A stretch of 64,000 nucleotides of DNA, taken from contig JAXHLP010000012.1 in assembly GCA_034522155.1 (NCBI GenBank), positions 130,554 through 194,553 of the forward strand. Direction: 5' to 3'. The notes beneath the pieces were generated by a model, which was not told the DNA's origin, made no database searches, and saw only the letters and a list, made by a program, of their open reading frames with translations. Position 1 is the first letter of the stretch; the number at the start of each line of letters is the position of its first letter. Shown one piece after another: positions 34,534 to 42,568 of the stretch. The DNA comes from Salinilacustrithrix sp034522155. GTDB taxonomy: Bacteria > Actinomycetota > Acidimicrobiia > Acidimicrobiales > Salinilacustritrichaceae. A program made the position numbers and the translations under genes.

Positions 34534-35196
34534 ATGGATCTCGACGAGGCCATCATGACGCTGCGGTCGATGCGCCGCCTCACCAACGACCCACCCGTGA
34601 CCGATACGGAGATCGAGCACTGCCTCCGGGCCGCGGTGCAGGCACCGAATGGCGGCAACGTGCAGCCCTGGCAGTTCGTCGTGCTGACCGACCCCGCCGT
34701 CCGGTCTCGCGTCGCCGAGGTGGTCCAGCGCGCCACCGAGCGGTACCTGGCCGCCATCGAGGCAGCCCGTCCACCGACCGATTCCGAGGAGGCCGAGCGC
34801 TCCTGGCGACGCGGCGCGCGCCTCACCCGGCATCTGGCCGACCACCTCGCCGACATCCCGTCGGTGCTCTTCGTCCTGACGCCCTATCCCAACATCCTCA
34901 CCGACGACGAGGGCCCGATCGAGATCGGCCGGCTCGAGGCCTCCATCTTCCCGGCCGTGCAGAACTTCCTCCTCGCCGCTCGCGGCCTGGGCCTCGGCAC
35001 CACGCTCACGACATTGGTCAAGGTCTACGAGGACGAGATCAAGCAGATCTGTGGCATCAAGGACCACCACGAGCTCATGGCGCTCGTACCGATCGGCCGT
35101 CCGCTCGGACGCTTCGGCACGCCACCGCGCCGGCCCGCGGAGACGGTGACGAGCTGGAACACCTACGGCAATCGTCGGGCGTTCGGCCCGGGGTGA
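34534..35196 (+). CDS. Nitroreductase-family flavoprotein
   Basis: A 220-residue FMN-type nitroreductase. It begins TLRSMRRLTNDPPVT with the paired Arg residues that bind the FMN phosphate, then CLRAAVQAPNGGNVQPWQFVVLTD, and ARGLGLGTTLTTL near the end. A GGGAG site precedes the ATG, one base after the acyl-CoA dehydrogenase stop. Such enzymes reduce nitro, enone or flavin groups; the natural substrate is not known. It ends the operon that starts at fbiC. Confidence 0.9.
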   Translation: MDLDEAIMTLRSMRRLTNDPPVTDTEIEHCLRAAVQAPNGGNVQPWQFVVLTDPAVRSRVAEVVQRATERYLAAIEAARPPTDSEEAERSWRRGARLTRHLADHLADIPSVLFVLTPYPNILTDDEGPIEIGRLEASIFPAVQNFLLAARGLGLGTTLTTLVKVYEDEIKQICGIKDHHELMALVPIGRPLGRFGTPPRRPAETVTSWNTYGNRRAFGPG

Positions 35197-35370
35197 GGCC
35201 GACCGGCTCCGGTCGCGATCCCGGACGGCGGCGCGAAGGCGGGATGGGCCCGGGACACGGTGACCCAGCGGCCGGAAACGTCGAACTCGAGGTCGATCCA
35301 GCGGGGCGGGTGTGTGGCCGCCCGCCGGCGTGCGCTGACACACCCGGTCCGCACCGGGCGCGGTGGTGGA

Positions 35371-35940
35371 TCAGCCGAAGTACTCGGGCTCGTTTCCCGG
35401 CTTCCACTTGATGTTGCAGCCCATCGACGGGTGATGGGGCTCGGGGACGGGCTCGCCCGCCGCCACGTGCCTGGCCGCGGCGAGCAGGTCGGCGCCCGTC
35501 ACCGCGGTGCCGTCGGGTCGGGAGTCGTCCATCTGGCCCCGGTAGGCGAGCAGGTGGTCGGCGCCGAAGACGAAGAAGTCGGGCGTGCAGGCGGCGCGGT
35601 AATCCTTGGCCACCTCCTGCGACCCGTCGACCAGGTACGGGAACCGCCACCCGTGTTCCCGGGCGAAGGAGGTCATCGCCGCCGGCGAGTCGTCGGGATG
35701 GGTGTCGGCGTTGCTGTTGATCGCCACGAACCCCACCCCCAGCGACTCGAGTTCGGACACCACATCCGGGAGGTCGGCAGCGATGTGCTTCACGTACGGG
35801 CAGTGGTTGCACACGAAGGCGACCACGACCGGTCGGCCCGCGTAGTCGTGCAGCGAGACCGTCGTGCCCGCCGGATCGGGGAGGTTGAACTCGGGGGCGG
35901 GCGTGCCGACCGGCACCATCGTGGACTCCGTCTTCACCAT
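35371..35940 (-). CDS. Thioredoxin-like redoxin (AhpC/TSA-TlpA type)
   Basis: A 189-residue redoxin. After a short leader it shows the redoxin strand FNLPDPAGTTVSLHDYAGRPVVVAF, then VCNHCPYVKH with a Cys-x-x-Cys active site, and CTPDFFVFGADHLLAYRGQ near the C-terminus. No signal peptide is present, so it is probably cytoplasmic. A TAGGAT hexamer (35952-35947) six bases before the ATG suggests a leaderless transcript. It may reduce peroxides or disulfides; its electron donor is not known. Confidence 0.87.
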   Translation of the reverse strand: MVKTESTMVPVGTPAPEFNLPDPAGTTVSLHDYAGRPVVVAFVCNHCPYVKHIAADLPDVVSELESLGVGFVAINSNADTHPDDSPAAMTSFAREHGWRFPYLVDGSQEVAKDYRAACTPDFFVFGADHLLAYRGQMDDSRPDGTAVTGADLLAAARHVAAGEPVPEPHHPSMGCNIKWKPGNEPEYFG

Positions 35941-36003
35941 GGGTCCATCCTAGGAAAGACCATGGCCGCAGACGCACAGGCCCGCGGTAGCCTGCGCCGT
36001 TCC

Positions 36004-36759
36004 ATGCCCAGAGACACCGAGCTCGAGGACCTCCACGAGTGGGTGTCGTTCGAAGACCCCGACGAGTACCGGACCTGGGTCTTCGACGTCACGTTCCTCA
36101 CCAGCAACTGGACCTGCATCTTCGGCGAGGGCTGCAAGGGTGTCCTCACCGAGAACGCCACCGATCTCGAGCAGGGCTGTTGCAGCTACGGCGCCCACTT
36201 CGTGGACGACGACGACCACGCCGACATCGCCGAGATGATCGACGAACTCACGCCCGAGCAGTGGCAGTTCCACAAGTTGGGCCACAAGAACGGCGCCACC
36301 CGCAAGACCAAGAGCGGCCAGTGGGTCACCCGAGTCCACCAGGGCGCGTGCATCATGCTCAACCGACCCGACTTCCACACCGGGCCGGGCTGCGCGCTCC
36401 ACACGGCGGCGCTCGAAGTCGGCGATCGGCCCTTGGACTGGAAGCCCGACGTGTGCTGGCAGCTCCCCCTCCGGCTCGAGGAGTCCACCGACGATCACGG
36501 CCACGTCACCTCGACGCTGCGCGAATGGAAGCGACGCGACTGGGGCGAGGGCGGTGCCGAGTTCCACTGGTGGTGCACCGACGACGACACCGCCTTCGTC
36601 GCGCCGAACCCGACCTACGAGGTCCTCCGGGACGAGATCGTGGAACTCGTGGGCGAGACGCCGTACCGTCTGTTCGTCGAACACATCGAGCGGCGGCGGG
36701 AGCGGCAGGAGTGGACGCCACTTCCTCATCCGGTTCTCAGGAAGGCGCGGGCACGTTGA
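36004..36759 (+). CDS. Conserved actinobacterial Cys-rich protein
   Basis: A 251-residue protein with a Cys pattern: TSNWTCIFGEGCKGVL, GCCSYGAHFVDDDDH, QGACIMLNRPDFHTGPGCALH, and further cysteines in DVCWQLP and HWWCTDD. The spaced Cys and His clusters recall metal- or Fe-S-binding YkgJ-type proteins and homologues seen in streptomycetes, whose function is unknown. TAGCCT (35988-35993) lies ten bases upstream, so any leader is very short. Its stop overlaps the following AAA+ gene by TTGA, so the two are made together. Confidence 0.75.
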   Translation: MPRDTELEDLHEWVSFEDPDEYRTWVFDVTFLTSNWTCIFGEGCKGVLTENATDLEQGCCSYGAHFVDDDDHADIAEMIDELTPEQWQFHKLGHKNGATRKTKSGQWVTRVHQGACIMLNRPDFHTGPGCALHTAALEVGDRPLDWKPDVCWQLPLRLEESTDDHGHVTSTLREWKRRDWGEGGAEFHWWCTDDDTAFVAPNPTYEVLRDEIVELVGETPYRLFVEHIERRRERQEWTPLPHPVLRKARAR

Positions 36760-37688
36760 GCTTCTCCACGGTCAGCCTCACGCAGGCGGCCAGCAGTCGC
36801 GGGTTGCGATTCCCGCCCCAGGTGATCGACCAGGTGGTGGCGTCCATCGACGCGGGCAAGCACATCATCCTCACGGGCCCACCCGGCACGGGGAAGACGA
36901 CACTGGCGTTCTTGGCGTCGGAGGTGGCCAAGCAGGCCATGCTCTGCACCGGCTACCTGCCCACGACCGCCACCACCGAGTGGACGACGTTCGAGACCAT
37001 CGGCGGATTCCAACCGACCGCCGAGGGACTCATCTTCCGTCCAGGCATGTTCGTGGAGGCGATCGAGAGCGGACGTTGGCTCGTGATCGACGAGCTGAAC
37101 CGGTCGAACTTCGACCGTGCCTTCGGCCAGCTGTTCACGGTGCTGTCCGGCCAGAGCGCGGTGCTGCCGTTCAAGCGGTCGGGCCGCCAGGAACCAGTCG
37201 CGCTCGTGCCCTCGGGGGTCGAACCACCGCCCGAGACCGACGTGATCCGGGTGCCAGCGTCATGGCGGATCATCGCCACCATGAACGTGTTCGACAAGAA
37301 CCTGCTGTTCGAGATGTCGTACGCGCTCATGCGACGGTTCGCGTTCGTGGAGGTGACCTCACCCGACGAGGAGGTCTTCCGCGAGCTGCTCGAGCCCCAC
37401 CACGACGTGGTCAGCGACCTCCTGCTGCTACGGCGCTTCCGCGACCTCGGCCCCGCCGTGTACCTCGATGCCGCCAGGTTCGCCGATCGACGCGCCCGTG
37501 ACGAGGTCAGCCGGTCCCGGCTCCTGTTCGAGACCTTCTACAGCTACTTCCTCCCCCAGCTCGAGGGCGCCGACGACTACGAGGCCACCGCGCTCTACCG
37601 GGCCATCTCGCCCCACCTCGATGCACCCGAGCAGTCGGAGGCGCAGCGCACCATCGCCGACGTGCTGGGCGTCGAGCTGGCACTGTGA
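36756..37688 (+). CDS. McrB-like AAA+ ATPase
   Basis: A 310-residue single AAA module. Walker A GPPGTGKT is at 41-48, Walker B WLVIDELNRSN at about 108-118, and the sensor region reads ATMNVFDKNLLFEMSYALMRRFAFVEV. The DELNRS and MN-x-x-D-x-(x)n-RRF patterns are those of the McrB/MoxR branch, in which McrB uses GTP. There is no methyl-DNA-binding domain; the N-terminus is only 35 residues before the P-loop strand. The TTG start overlaps the previous stop (TTGA) and the end overlaps the next gene by GTGA. Confidence 0.85.
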   Translation: MSFSTVSLTQAASSRGLRFPPQVIDQVVASIDAGKHIILTGPPGTGKTTLAFLASEVAKQAMLCTGYLPTTATTEWTTFETIGGFQPTAEGLIFRPGMFVEAIESGRWLVIDELNRSNFDRAFGQLFTVLSGQSAVLPFKRSGRQEPVALVPSGVEPPPETDVIRVPASWRIIATMNVFDKNLLFEMSYALMRRFAFVEVTSPDEEVFRELLEPHHDVVSDLLLLRRFRDLGPAVYLDAARFADRRARDEVSRSRLLFETFYSYFLPQLEGADDYEATALYRAISPHLDAPEQSEAQRTIADVLGVELAL

Positions 37689-38686
37689 CCGACCGCGCCA
37701 CCGGCCACTCGGCGCCGAGCCACGTCGACGCTCGCCACGGTCCCACCGGGTCGGCTGCGGGTTCCCTCGAGCGGATCTGGAACATGCTGCGCCTGCCCGT
37801 CGATCCCCACCGCGCCATCGAGGCCCTTGTCGGCCTCCCCCGCCGGACTTCCCGCCAGGTGGTGGGCGCGGCAACCGCGGGCAGCGCCGAGGCTGGCGCG
37901 CTGCTCGAGGCCATGCCCCGGCTCATCCGCAACCTGTCGATCTCGACGGTCACGGTCCCCGAACGGTGCACAGGTGAGATCCGGGGCCCGGTGTTGTGGA
38001 GCGAGACCCTGTCGGCCCGCGCGGCGTCGGCGGGCGATCCCGGCGTCTTCGTGTGCGCCACGGTCAGCCGCGCCTACGACACCCCCGCCAACCGGCTCCT
38101 GGTCACCGCCCTCGACGCGATCGTCCGCGGTGGCCGCGACGTCGAACGGTTCCGCGACGGCCGCGACGAGGAGCCTGAACTCCTCCACGACGCGCGCCAC
38201 CACGCCGACCTGGCCCAGCGGTACCTCGACCACCGGACCCTGATCAACGTCCGCCCCGAGCCCGTCCGGCGTCGGGCCACCCATCGCAGCCGGCGCACCC
38301 TGCGCCGCCGCAGCTACGCGCCGGTGGCGGCGATGCTGCGCCGCGCCGCCACGCCCCTCGACGTCGACACCATCCGCTTGTTCTGCAACCCGACCACCAC
38401 GGCGCGCCACGACCTCCTCGTGGCCGCGATCGATCACCTGGTCACGCGGGGCGTGCGGGTCCCGGTGCTGCTGCTCGCCGACCACGAGGTCGTCGGAGGT
38501 CCGCTGCGGTACCGGCATCCCGCCATCGGCTCTCGCGCCGACCGCCACCGTGCCGGGCTGTTCATCGGCTCGACGCGCTTCGATGTCGCCGGAGGCGCAG
38601 GCCGTGACGACTCGTCCGTGGTCGTGCGCAACCGGACCGACCTCACACGGGGGATCGACGACGTGATCCTCCGCGAAGGACTCTGA
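37685..38686 (+). CDS. Uncharacterised partner of the AAA+ protein, weakly McrC/DUF2357-like
   Basis: A 333-residue basic protein. IRGPVLWSETLSAR followed by RAYDTPANRLLVTAL resembles the segment of McrC/DUF2357 proteins that contacts the McrB-like partner. An Arg-rich stretch (about 198-225, RRRATHRSRRTLRRRSY) might bind nucleic acid. The C-terminal part has LFCNPTTTARHDLLVAAIDHLV and VLLLADHEVVGG but no visible PD-(D/E)xK nuclease motif, unlike McrC. The GTG start overlaps the ATPase stop (GTGA). The assignment to McrC is tentative. Confidence 0.5.
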   Translation: MTDRATGHSAPSHVDARHGPTGSAAGSLERIWNMLRLPVDPHRAIEALVGLPRRTSRQVVGAATAGSAEAGALLEAMPRLIRNLSISTVTVPERCTGEIRGPVLWSETLSARAASAGDPGVFVCATVSRAYDTPANRLLVTALDAIVRGGRDVERFRDGRDEEPELLHDARHHADLAQRYLDHRTLINVRPEPVRRRATHRSRRTLRRRSYAPVAAMLRRAATPLDVDTIRLFCNPTTTARHDLLVAAIDHLVTRGVRVPVLLLADHEVVGGPLRYRHPAIGSRADRHRAGLFIGSTRFDVAGGAGRDDSSVVVRNRTDLTRGIDDVILREGL

Positions 38687-38782
38687 TCGCACCCATCGCT
38701 CCCGGCGCATGGCGCCAGGTTCCGACGCATCAGCGATGCCTGATGGCGCTCACCCGGGAACGGCATCCCGGAGGACCACGGG

Positions 38783-38959
38783 TCAGAGGTCCTCGACCTC
38801 GGCCATGCACCAGCTGGCATGATCTGCGCCGGGCTCGGCCCCGCACTCGTCGCAGGGCTCGGGAGGATCTTCGTCGAAGATCTCCGAGATGTCGATCCCG
38901 GTGTCGGAGCGCTTCAGCGCTCGGGCTTCTTCGAAACGACGATGTCGACCCTTTTTCAC
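38783..38959 (-). CDS. 58-residue Cys-containing protein
   Basis: A short ORF of 59 codons including the stop. It has a basic start (VKKGRHRRFEEARALKRSD), an acidic middle (GIDISEIFDEDPPEP) and a C-terminal CDECGAEPGADHASWCMAEVEDL in which Cys36, Cys39, His47 and Cys51 could bind zinc. A GGGAG ribosome site is 8-12 bases before the GTG, and TACACT (39004-38999) may be the -10. The composition is unlike random antisense frames. I do not recognise a family. It converges on the gene at 37685. Confidence 0.55.
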   Translation of the reverse strand: MKKGRHRRFEEARALKRSDTGIDISEIFDEDPPEPCDECGAEPGADHASWCMAEVEDL

Positions 38960-39084
38960 GGGCGTGCTCCCGAATCGGTGGGGGCTTGCGAGCGAGCGAG
39001 TGTAGCGACGACCCTACGTCGAACACCCAGCCGACCTCCGATGGTATCGGGCGCGGCCGCCGATGCCGCGATCTCCACCCGGCT

Positions 39085-40248
39085 TCAGCCGGGCGTCGGC
39101 TCCCCCGTGTCCCGACGCAGCACCAAGCCCACCCCGCGCTCGAACGACAGCGCGGAACGGCCGTCGAGGAGGTCCTCGATGTCGGTGGCCAGCGCCTCGG
39201 CCCGCCACCCACGGACGAGGCGGCAGTCCTCGTCGCCGCGCAGGAATGCTTCGAGATCCTTCCGGGTGGCGAGGACCGCGGGATCGAGCTCGAGCTCGCG
39301 GGCCCGTTGGGAGACCCAGGACATCAGGAGCGGGACCGCACCCCGGACATCGGCCGGCACCGGATTCGACTCGGGGAGGCGGACGGCGTCGAGATCGAGC
39401 GCGAGCCCGCGCTCGATCGCTTCGAGCAACTCGCCCCGCAGTGACTTGGCGAGCCCTCGGTCGCGCAGGCCGCGCACCTTGGCGAGGTCGTCGACGTTCT
39501 TCGGCGGCCGCTGGGCGATCCCGGCCAGGGCCAGGTCGGGGAGCACCGATCGAAGCGGCCGGTCGACCTCGGCGGCGTGCAACTCGCGCCAGCGCCCGAC
39601 TTGCTGGGCCACGGCCGCGGCCCGTCCGCGGAGCCGCCGGGCTTCCTTCACCCGCCACCAGGCGGTGTCGGGGTCGGGATCGATCATGGCCCGCTCGACC
39701 ATGTTCTCGCACTCGTCACGCACCCAGTCGAGCCGGTTGCGGTCGGCGAGCTCGGCGTGCAGGTGGTCGTGGAGCTCGAAGAGATGCACGACGTCGGATT
39801 CGGCGTAGGCGAGCGCGCCCGCCGAGAGCGGCCTCGCCAACCAGTCGGTGAGACGGTCTCCCTTGGTGAGATCGACCTCGAGCAGCTTGTGGACCAGGGG
39901 CGCGAGCCCGATCGAGGACATGCCGAGGAACGACGCGGCCACCTGCGTGTCGAACAGGTCGTCGGGAACGACGCCGATGGCCCGACGGAACACCTCGAGA
40001 TCCTGGCCGGCCGCGTGCATCACGACGGTGCGGCCTCGGAGCACGGCACCGAACGGCTCGAGATCGACCTCGAGCGGATCGATGAGGGCGCGGCCACCTG
40101 ACCAGGCGACCTGGACGAGGGCGCACACCGGCCAGTAGGTCCGTTCGCGGTGGAACTCGGTGTCGATGCCGACCCGCGGTTCGTCGACGAGCGTGTCGAC
40201 GAGCGAGGCGAGGTCGTCCCCGCGATCGATCCAGCGGGTGTCGGTCAC
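39085..40248 (-). CDS. rnd: Ribonuclease D
   Basis: A 387-residue DEDDy exonuclease with an HRDC domain. Motif Exo I is VGIDTEFHRERTY, Exo II is MHAAGQDLEVFRR, and Exo III YAESDVVHLFELHD carries the Tyr-x-x-x-Asp of the DEDDy class. The HRDC domain is at about 210-290 (PPKNVDDLAKVRGLRDRGLAKS). It would trim 3' ends of structured RNA. It lies 39 bases after the rhodanese gene in the same orientation and is probably in its transcript. The GTG at 40248 is used; no -10 like those of neighbours precedes it. Confidence 0.92.
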   Translation of the reverse strand: MTDTRWIDRGDDLASLVDTLVDEPRVGIDTEFHRERTYWPVCALVQVAWSGGRALIDPLEVDLEPFGAVLRGRTVVMHAAGQDLEVFRRAIGVVPDDLFDTQVAASFLGMSSIGLAPLVHKLLEVDLTKGDRLTDWLARPLSAGALAYAESDVVHLFELHDHLHAELADRNRLDWVRDECENMVERAMIDPDPDTAWWRVKEARRLRGRAAAVAQQVGRWRELHAAEVDRPLRSVLPDLALAGIAQRPPKNVDDLAKVRGLRDRGLAKSLRGELLEAIERGLALDLDAVRLPESNPVPADVRGAVPLLMSWVSQRARELELDPAVLATRKDLEAFLRGDEDCRLVRGWRAEALATDIEDLLDGRSALSFERGVGLVLRRDTGEPTPG

Positions 40249-40287
40249 CGTGCCGGCCGCCGGCGGGACGCCGGGGACCGACGGACG

Positions 40288-40602
40288 TCAAACACCGGTC
40301 TCGACCGGCTTCCCCGACTCGATCCAGGCGAGCGTGCCACCCGCCACGTTCACGGCGTCCACCCCGTTCCCACGGAGGAACTCCACCGCCTTGGCGCTGC
40401 GCCCCCCGGACCGGCAGATCACGTACACCTCGCCCTCGGTGGGGAACTCGTCGAGGCGGTCGGGCACCTGGTCGAGCGGAACGAGACGGACCCCCGGCGC
40501 TCGCGCCTGTTCGTACTCGTCCGGCTGTCGCACGTCGAACACCGGGACGCCAGCGTCCAGCCTTGACGCCAGCGTGTCGACATCGATCACGGGTATCTCC
40601 AC
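40288..40602 (-). CDS. Single-domain rhodanese sulfurtransferase
   Basis: A 104-residue rhodanese. PVFDVRQPDEYEQAR and YVICRSGGRSAKA give the sulfur-carrying Cys in the loop CRSGGRS. It is likely to move sulfane sulfur in the cytoplasm. The GTG at 40602 is favoured because TAGTCT (40615-40610) lies seven bases upstream; a much longer frame runs into the mobA region. It is followed by rnd 39 bases later. Confidence 0.92.
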   Translation of the reverse strand: MEIPVIDVDTLASRLDAGVPVFDVRQPDEYEQARAPGVRLVPLDQVPDRLDEFPTEGEVYVICRSGGRSAKAVEFLRGNGVDAVNVAGGTLAWIESGKPVETGV

Positions 40603-40675
40603 GACGACGAGACTAGGAGCGCACTCCCCCGGCGAGCACACCCGGCATCGCCAAGCCCGTCTCGCCGCGGGTTTC

Positions 40676-41260
40676 TCAGTCGGCGTCGTCGGGCAGCGCC
40701 GAGGGGTGGTCGGCGTCGGCCAGCGCCGCGGGGTCGAGGCCATCGACGACGTCCACGGCCAGCGCCACGGCGGCGCGGTGCACGGCCCGCTCCCCCGCTG
40801 CGAACCGGGTCGCCAACTTGCCGGCGGCAGCTCGTCGCCAGGCACCGTGCAGCCACTGCGGCCGACCATCGACACCGGGGACCACGACGTCGGCATCAGA
40901 ACGGGTGAGCCGGTCGACGAGGGTGCCGATCGCGGCGGCATCCGGGGCGACGAGGTCGCAGGCGAGCACGACCACCACGGGTTGATTCGCCGTGTCGAGT
41001 GCCTGCACGATGCCGGCGAGGGGTCCGGCGCCGGGCCAGCGGTCGGCCACGGCGTCGAGACCGACGTCACGGAGTGCTGGGACGTCGCCACCGACCGCTC
41101 GGACCCGGCTGGCCCCGGCATCGAGGCACGCACGAGCGACGCGGGACGCCATCGGCGCGTCAGCGATGCGCACCAACGCCTTGTCCCGTCCCATGCGCCG
41201 GCTGCTACCGCCGCACAGGACGTCCGCCTCCCACGCGCCGGTCGACGCGTCGCCGCTCAG
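40676..41260 (-). CDS. mobA: Molybdenum cofactor guanylyltransferase MobA, CTG start
   Basis: Attaches GMP to molybdopterin. The nucleotide-binding loop reads VLCGGSSRRMGRDKALV, matching the LAGGxSxRMGxDKA signature, with a metal-site VVLACDLVAPDAAAIG further on. The first ATG (41194) would begin inside this loop at MGRDK and remove the glycines. No ATG, GTG or TTG occurs in frame upstream, but a CTG at 41260 overlaps the upstream decarboxylase stop as CTGA, like the ATGA junctions elsewhere here. That start gives 194 residues. If the CTG is not used, the protein is defective or a base error hides the true start. Confidence 0.75.
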   Translation of the reverse strand: MSGDASTGAWEADVLCGGSSRRMGRDKALVRIADAPMASRVARACLDAGASRVRAVGGDVPALRDVGLDAVADRWPGAGPLAGIVQALDTANQPVVVVLACDLVAPDAAAIGTLVDRLTRSDADVVVPGVDGRPQWLHGAWRRAAAGKLATRFAAGERAVHRAAVALAVDVVDGLDPAALADADHPSALPDDAD

Positions 41261-42495
41261 GCGATGCCCCCGTAGCTGGCTTCGACCCCACGGCTCTCGC
41301 CGTGCTCGGCCACGGCCTCACGGAGGTCGGCGAGGAACTGCTCGGCAACGTTGGCGTGGTACGGCCACAACATCAGGTGCAGGCCGCCCTGCTGGCGGTC
41401 GAGGTGCCAGCCCCGATCGTCCATCACGTCGCCGATCGCACCGATGTCGAGGTCCTCGTGGTCGGTGGTGAACTCGAACAGCGACAGGTCGGGTTGGTGA
41501 CTCAGGTGGAGGCCATCGATCGCCTCGATTCCGTCCCGGAAGGTCCGCACCGTGTCCCGCAGCGTGGTGGCCAGCGCGCGGTAGCCGGGTTCGGCGAGAT
41601 GGCGGATCGTGGCCCAGGCGGCGGCGATGGGCGATGCCGCCCGGGTGCCCGCGGTGGTGGCGGAGCCGTACAGGCCCCCGGGCCATTCGTCGTAGAGGAA
41701 GAACTGCTTGGTGAGCAGCGACTTCTCCCGGTACAGGATCAGCGACGCCCCCTTGAAGGTCCAGCCGTACTTGTGGATGTCGGCCGACATCGAGGTGACG
41801 CCGTCCACGCGGAAGTCCCACGGCGGCACGTCCTCGCCGATGCGCTCCCAGAAGGGCAGCAGGAAGCCGCCGAGGCACGCGTCGACGTGGCACAGCGTGT
41901 CGTTCCGCTGGGCGACGGCAGCCAGTCCGGGGATGTCGTCGATCACGCCGTACGGGTAGCACGGCGCTGACCCGACGATCATGCCGGTGCGGTCGTCGAC
42001 GGCGGCCGCCATGGCGTCGACGTCAGCCCGGCCGTCGTCGCGCACCGGGATGCGGACCTGCTCCACGTCGAGGTACTTGCAGGCCTTCGCGAACGCGGGG
42101 TGGGCGGTCTCGGCGGTGACCAGCACCGGCTCAGCGATGCCCCGGTCCTCCCGGGCGTGGTCACGCATGGTCTGCACCGCGAGGAAGATCGACTCGGTGC
42201 CCCCGGTGGACAGGCGACCGTGGCCGGGCCCGTGTAACAGGGCCGAGCCCCATTCGATGACCTCGGCCTCCATCTCGGTGAGGCTCGGAAACGCGAACGG
42301 GTTGAGCGCGTTCTCGTGGAGGTATTCGACGGCGACCGCCTCCTGCAGACGATCGAGCTCCTCGTCGTCGGGGTGGTACACGAGGCTGAAGGTCCGTCCG
42401 CCCCGCCAGTCGGCGTCGCGGTCGCGCCGGGCCCGGATCGACGCCAAAACCTCGTCGACGGGAACGGGCTCGGTCGGGAAGCTGGGCTCGCTCAT
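41257..42495 (-). CDS. PLP-dependent decarboxylase/aldolase (sphingosine-1-phosphate-lyase-like)
   Basis: A 412-residue PLP enzyme of the group II decarboxylase fold. The PLP Lys is in MSADIHKYGWTFKG; GGTESIFLAVQT binds the phosphate, and HVDACLGGFLLPF has the Asp that meets the pyridine nitrogen. Overall order resembles sphinganine-1-phosphate lyases more than glutamate decarboxylases. The substrate is unknown. TAGTCT (42507-42502) lies six bases before the ATG, and its stop is coupled to mobA (CTGA). The mobA pairing has no obvious metabolic logic. Confidence 0.87.
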   Translation of the reverse strand: MSEPSFPTEPVPVDEVLASIRARRDRDADWRGGRTFSLVYHPDDEELDRLQEAVAVEYLHENALNPFAFPSLTEMEAEVIEWGSALLHGPGHGRLSTGGTESIFLAVQTMRDHAREDRGIAEPVLVTAETAHPAFAKACKYLDVEQVRIPVRDDGRADVDAMAAAVDDRTGMIVGSAPCYPYGVIDDIPGLAAVAQRNDTLCHVDACLGGFLLPFWERIGEDVPPWDFRVDGVTSMSADIHKYGWTFKGASLILYREKSLLTKQFFLYDEWPGGLYGSATTAGTRAASPIAAAWATIRHLAEPGYRALATTLRDTVRTFRDGIEAIDGLHLSHQPDLSLFEFTTDHEDLDIGAIGDVMDDRGWHLDRQQGGLHLMLWPYHANVAEQFLADLREAVAEHGESRGVEASYGGIA

Positions 42496-42568
42496 GTCCG
42501 GAGACTAGGTCCGACCCGTCCTTCTGCGGCGGCCGCGTCGGGTCCTGCGACTCCTTCCGACTTCGTCG

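Noticed and set aside
35163..35354. Short minus-strand frame with PPRWIDLEFDVSGRWVTV
   Set aside because: It looks somewhat protein-like but overlaps the nitroreductase end, has no promoter or ribosome site, and no known family. It could be a fragment; not reported as a gene.
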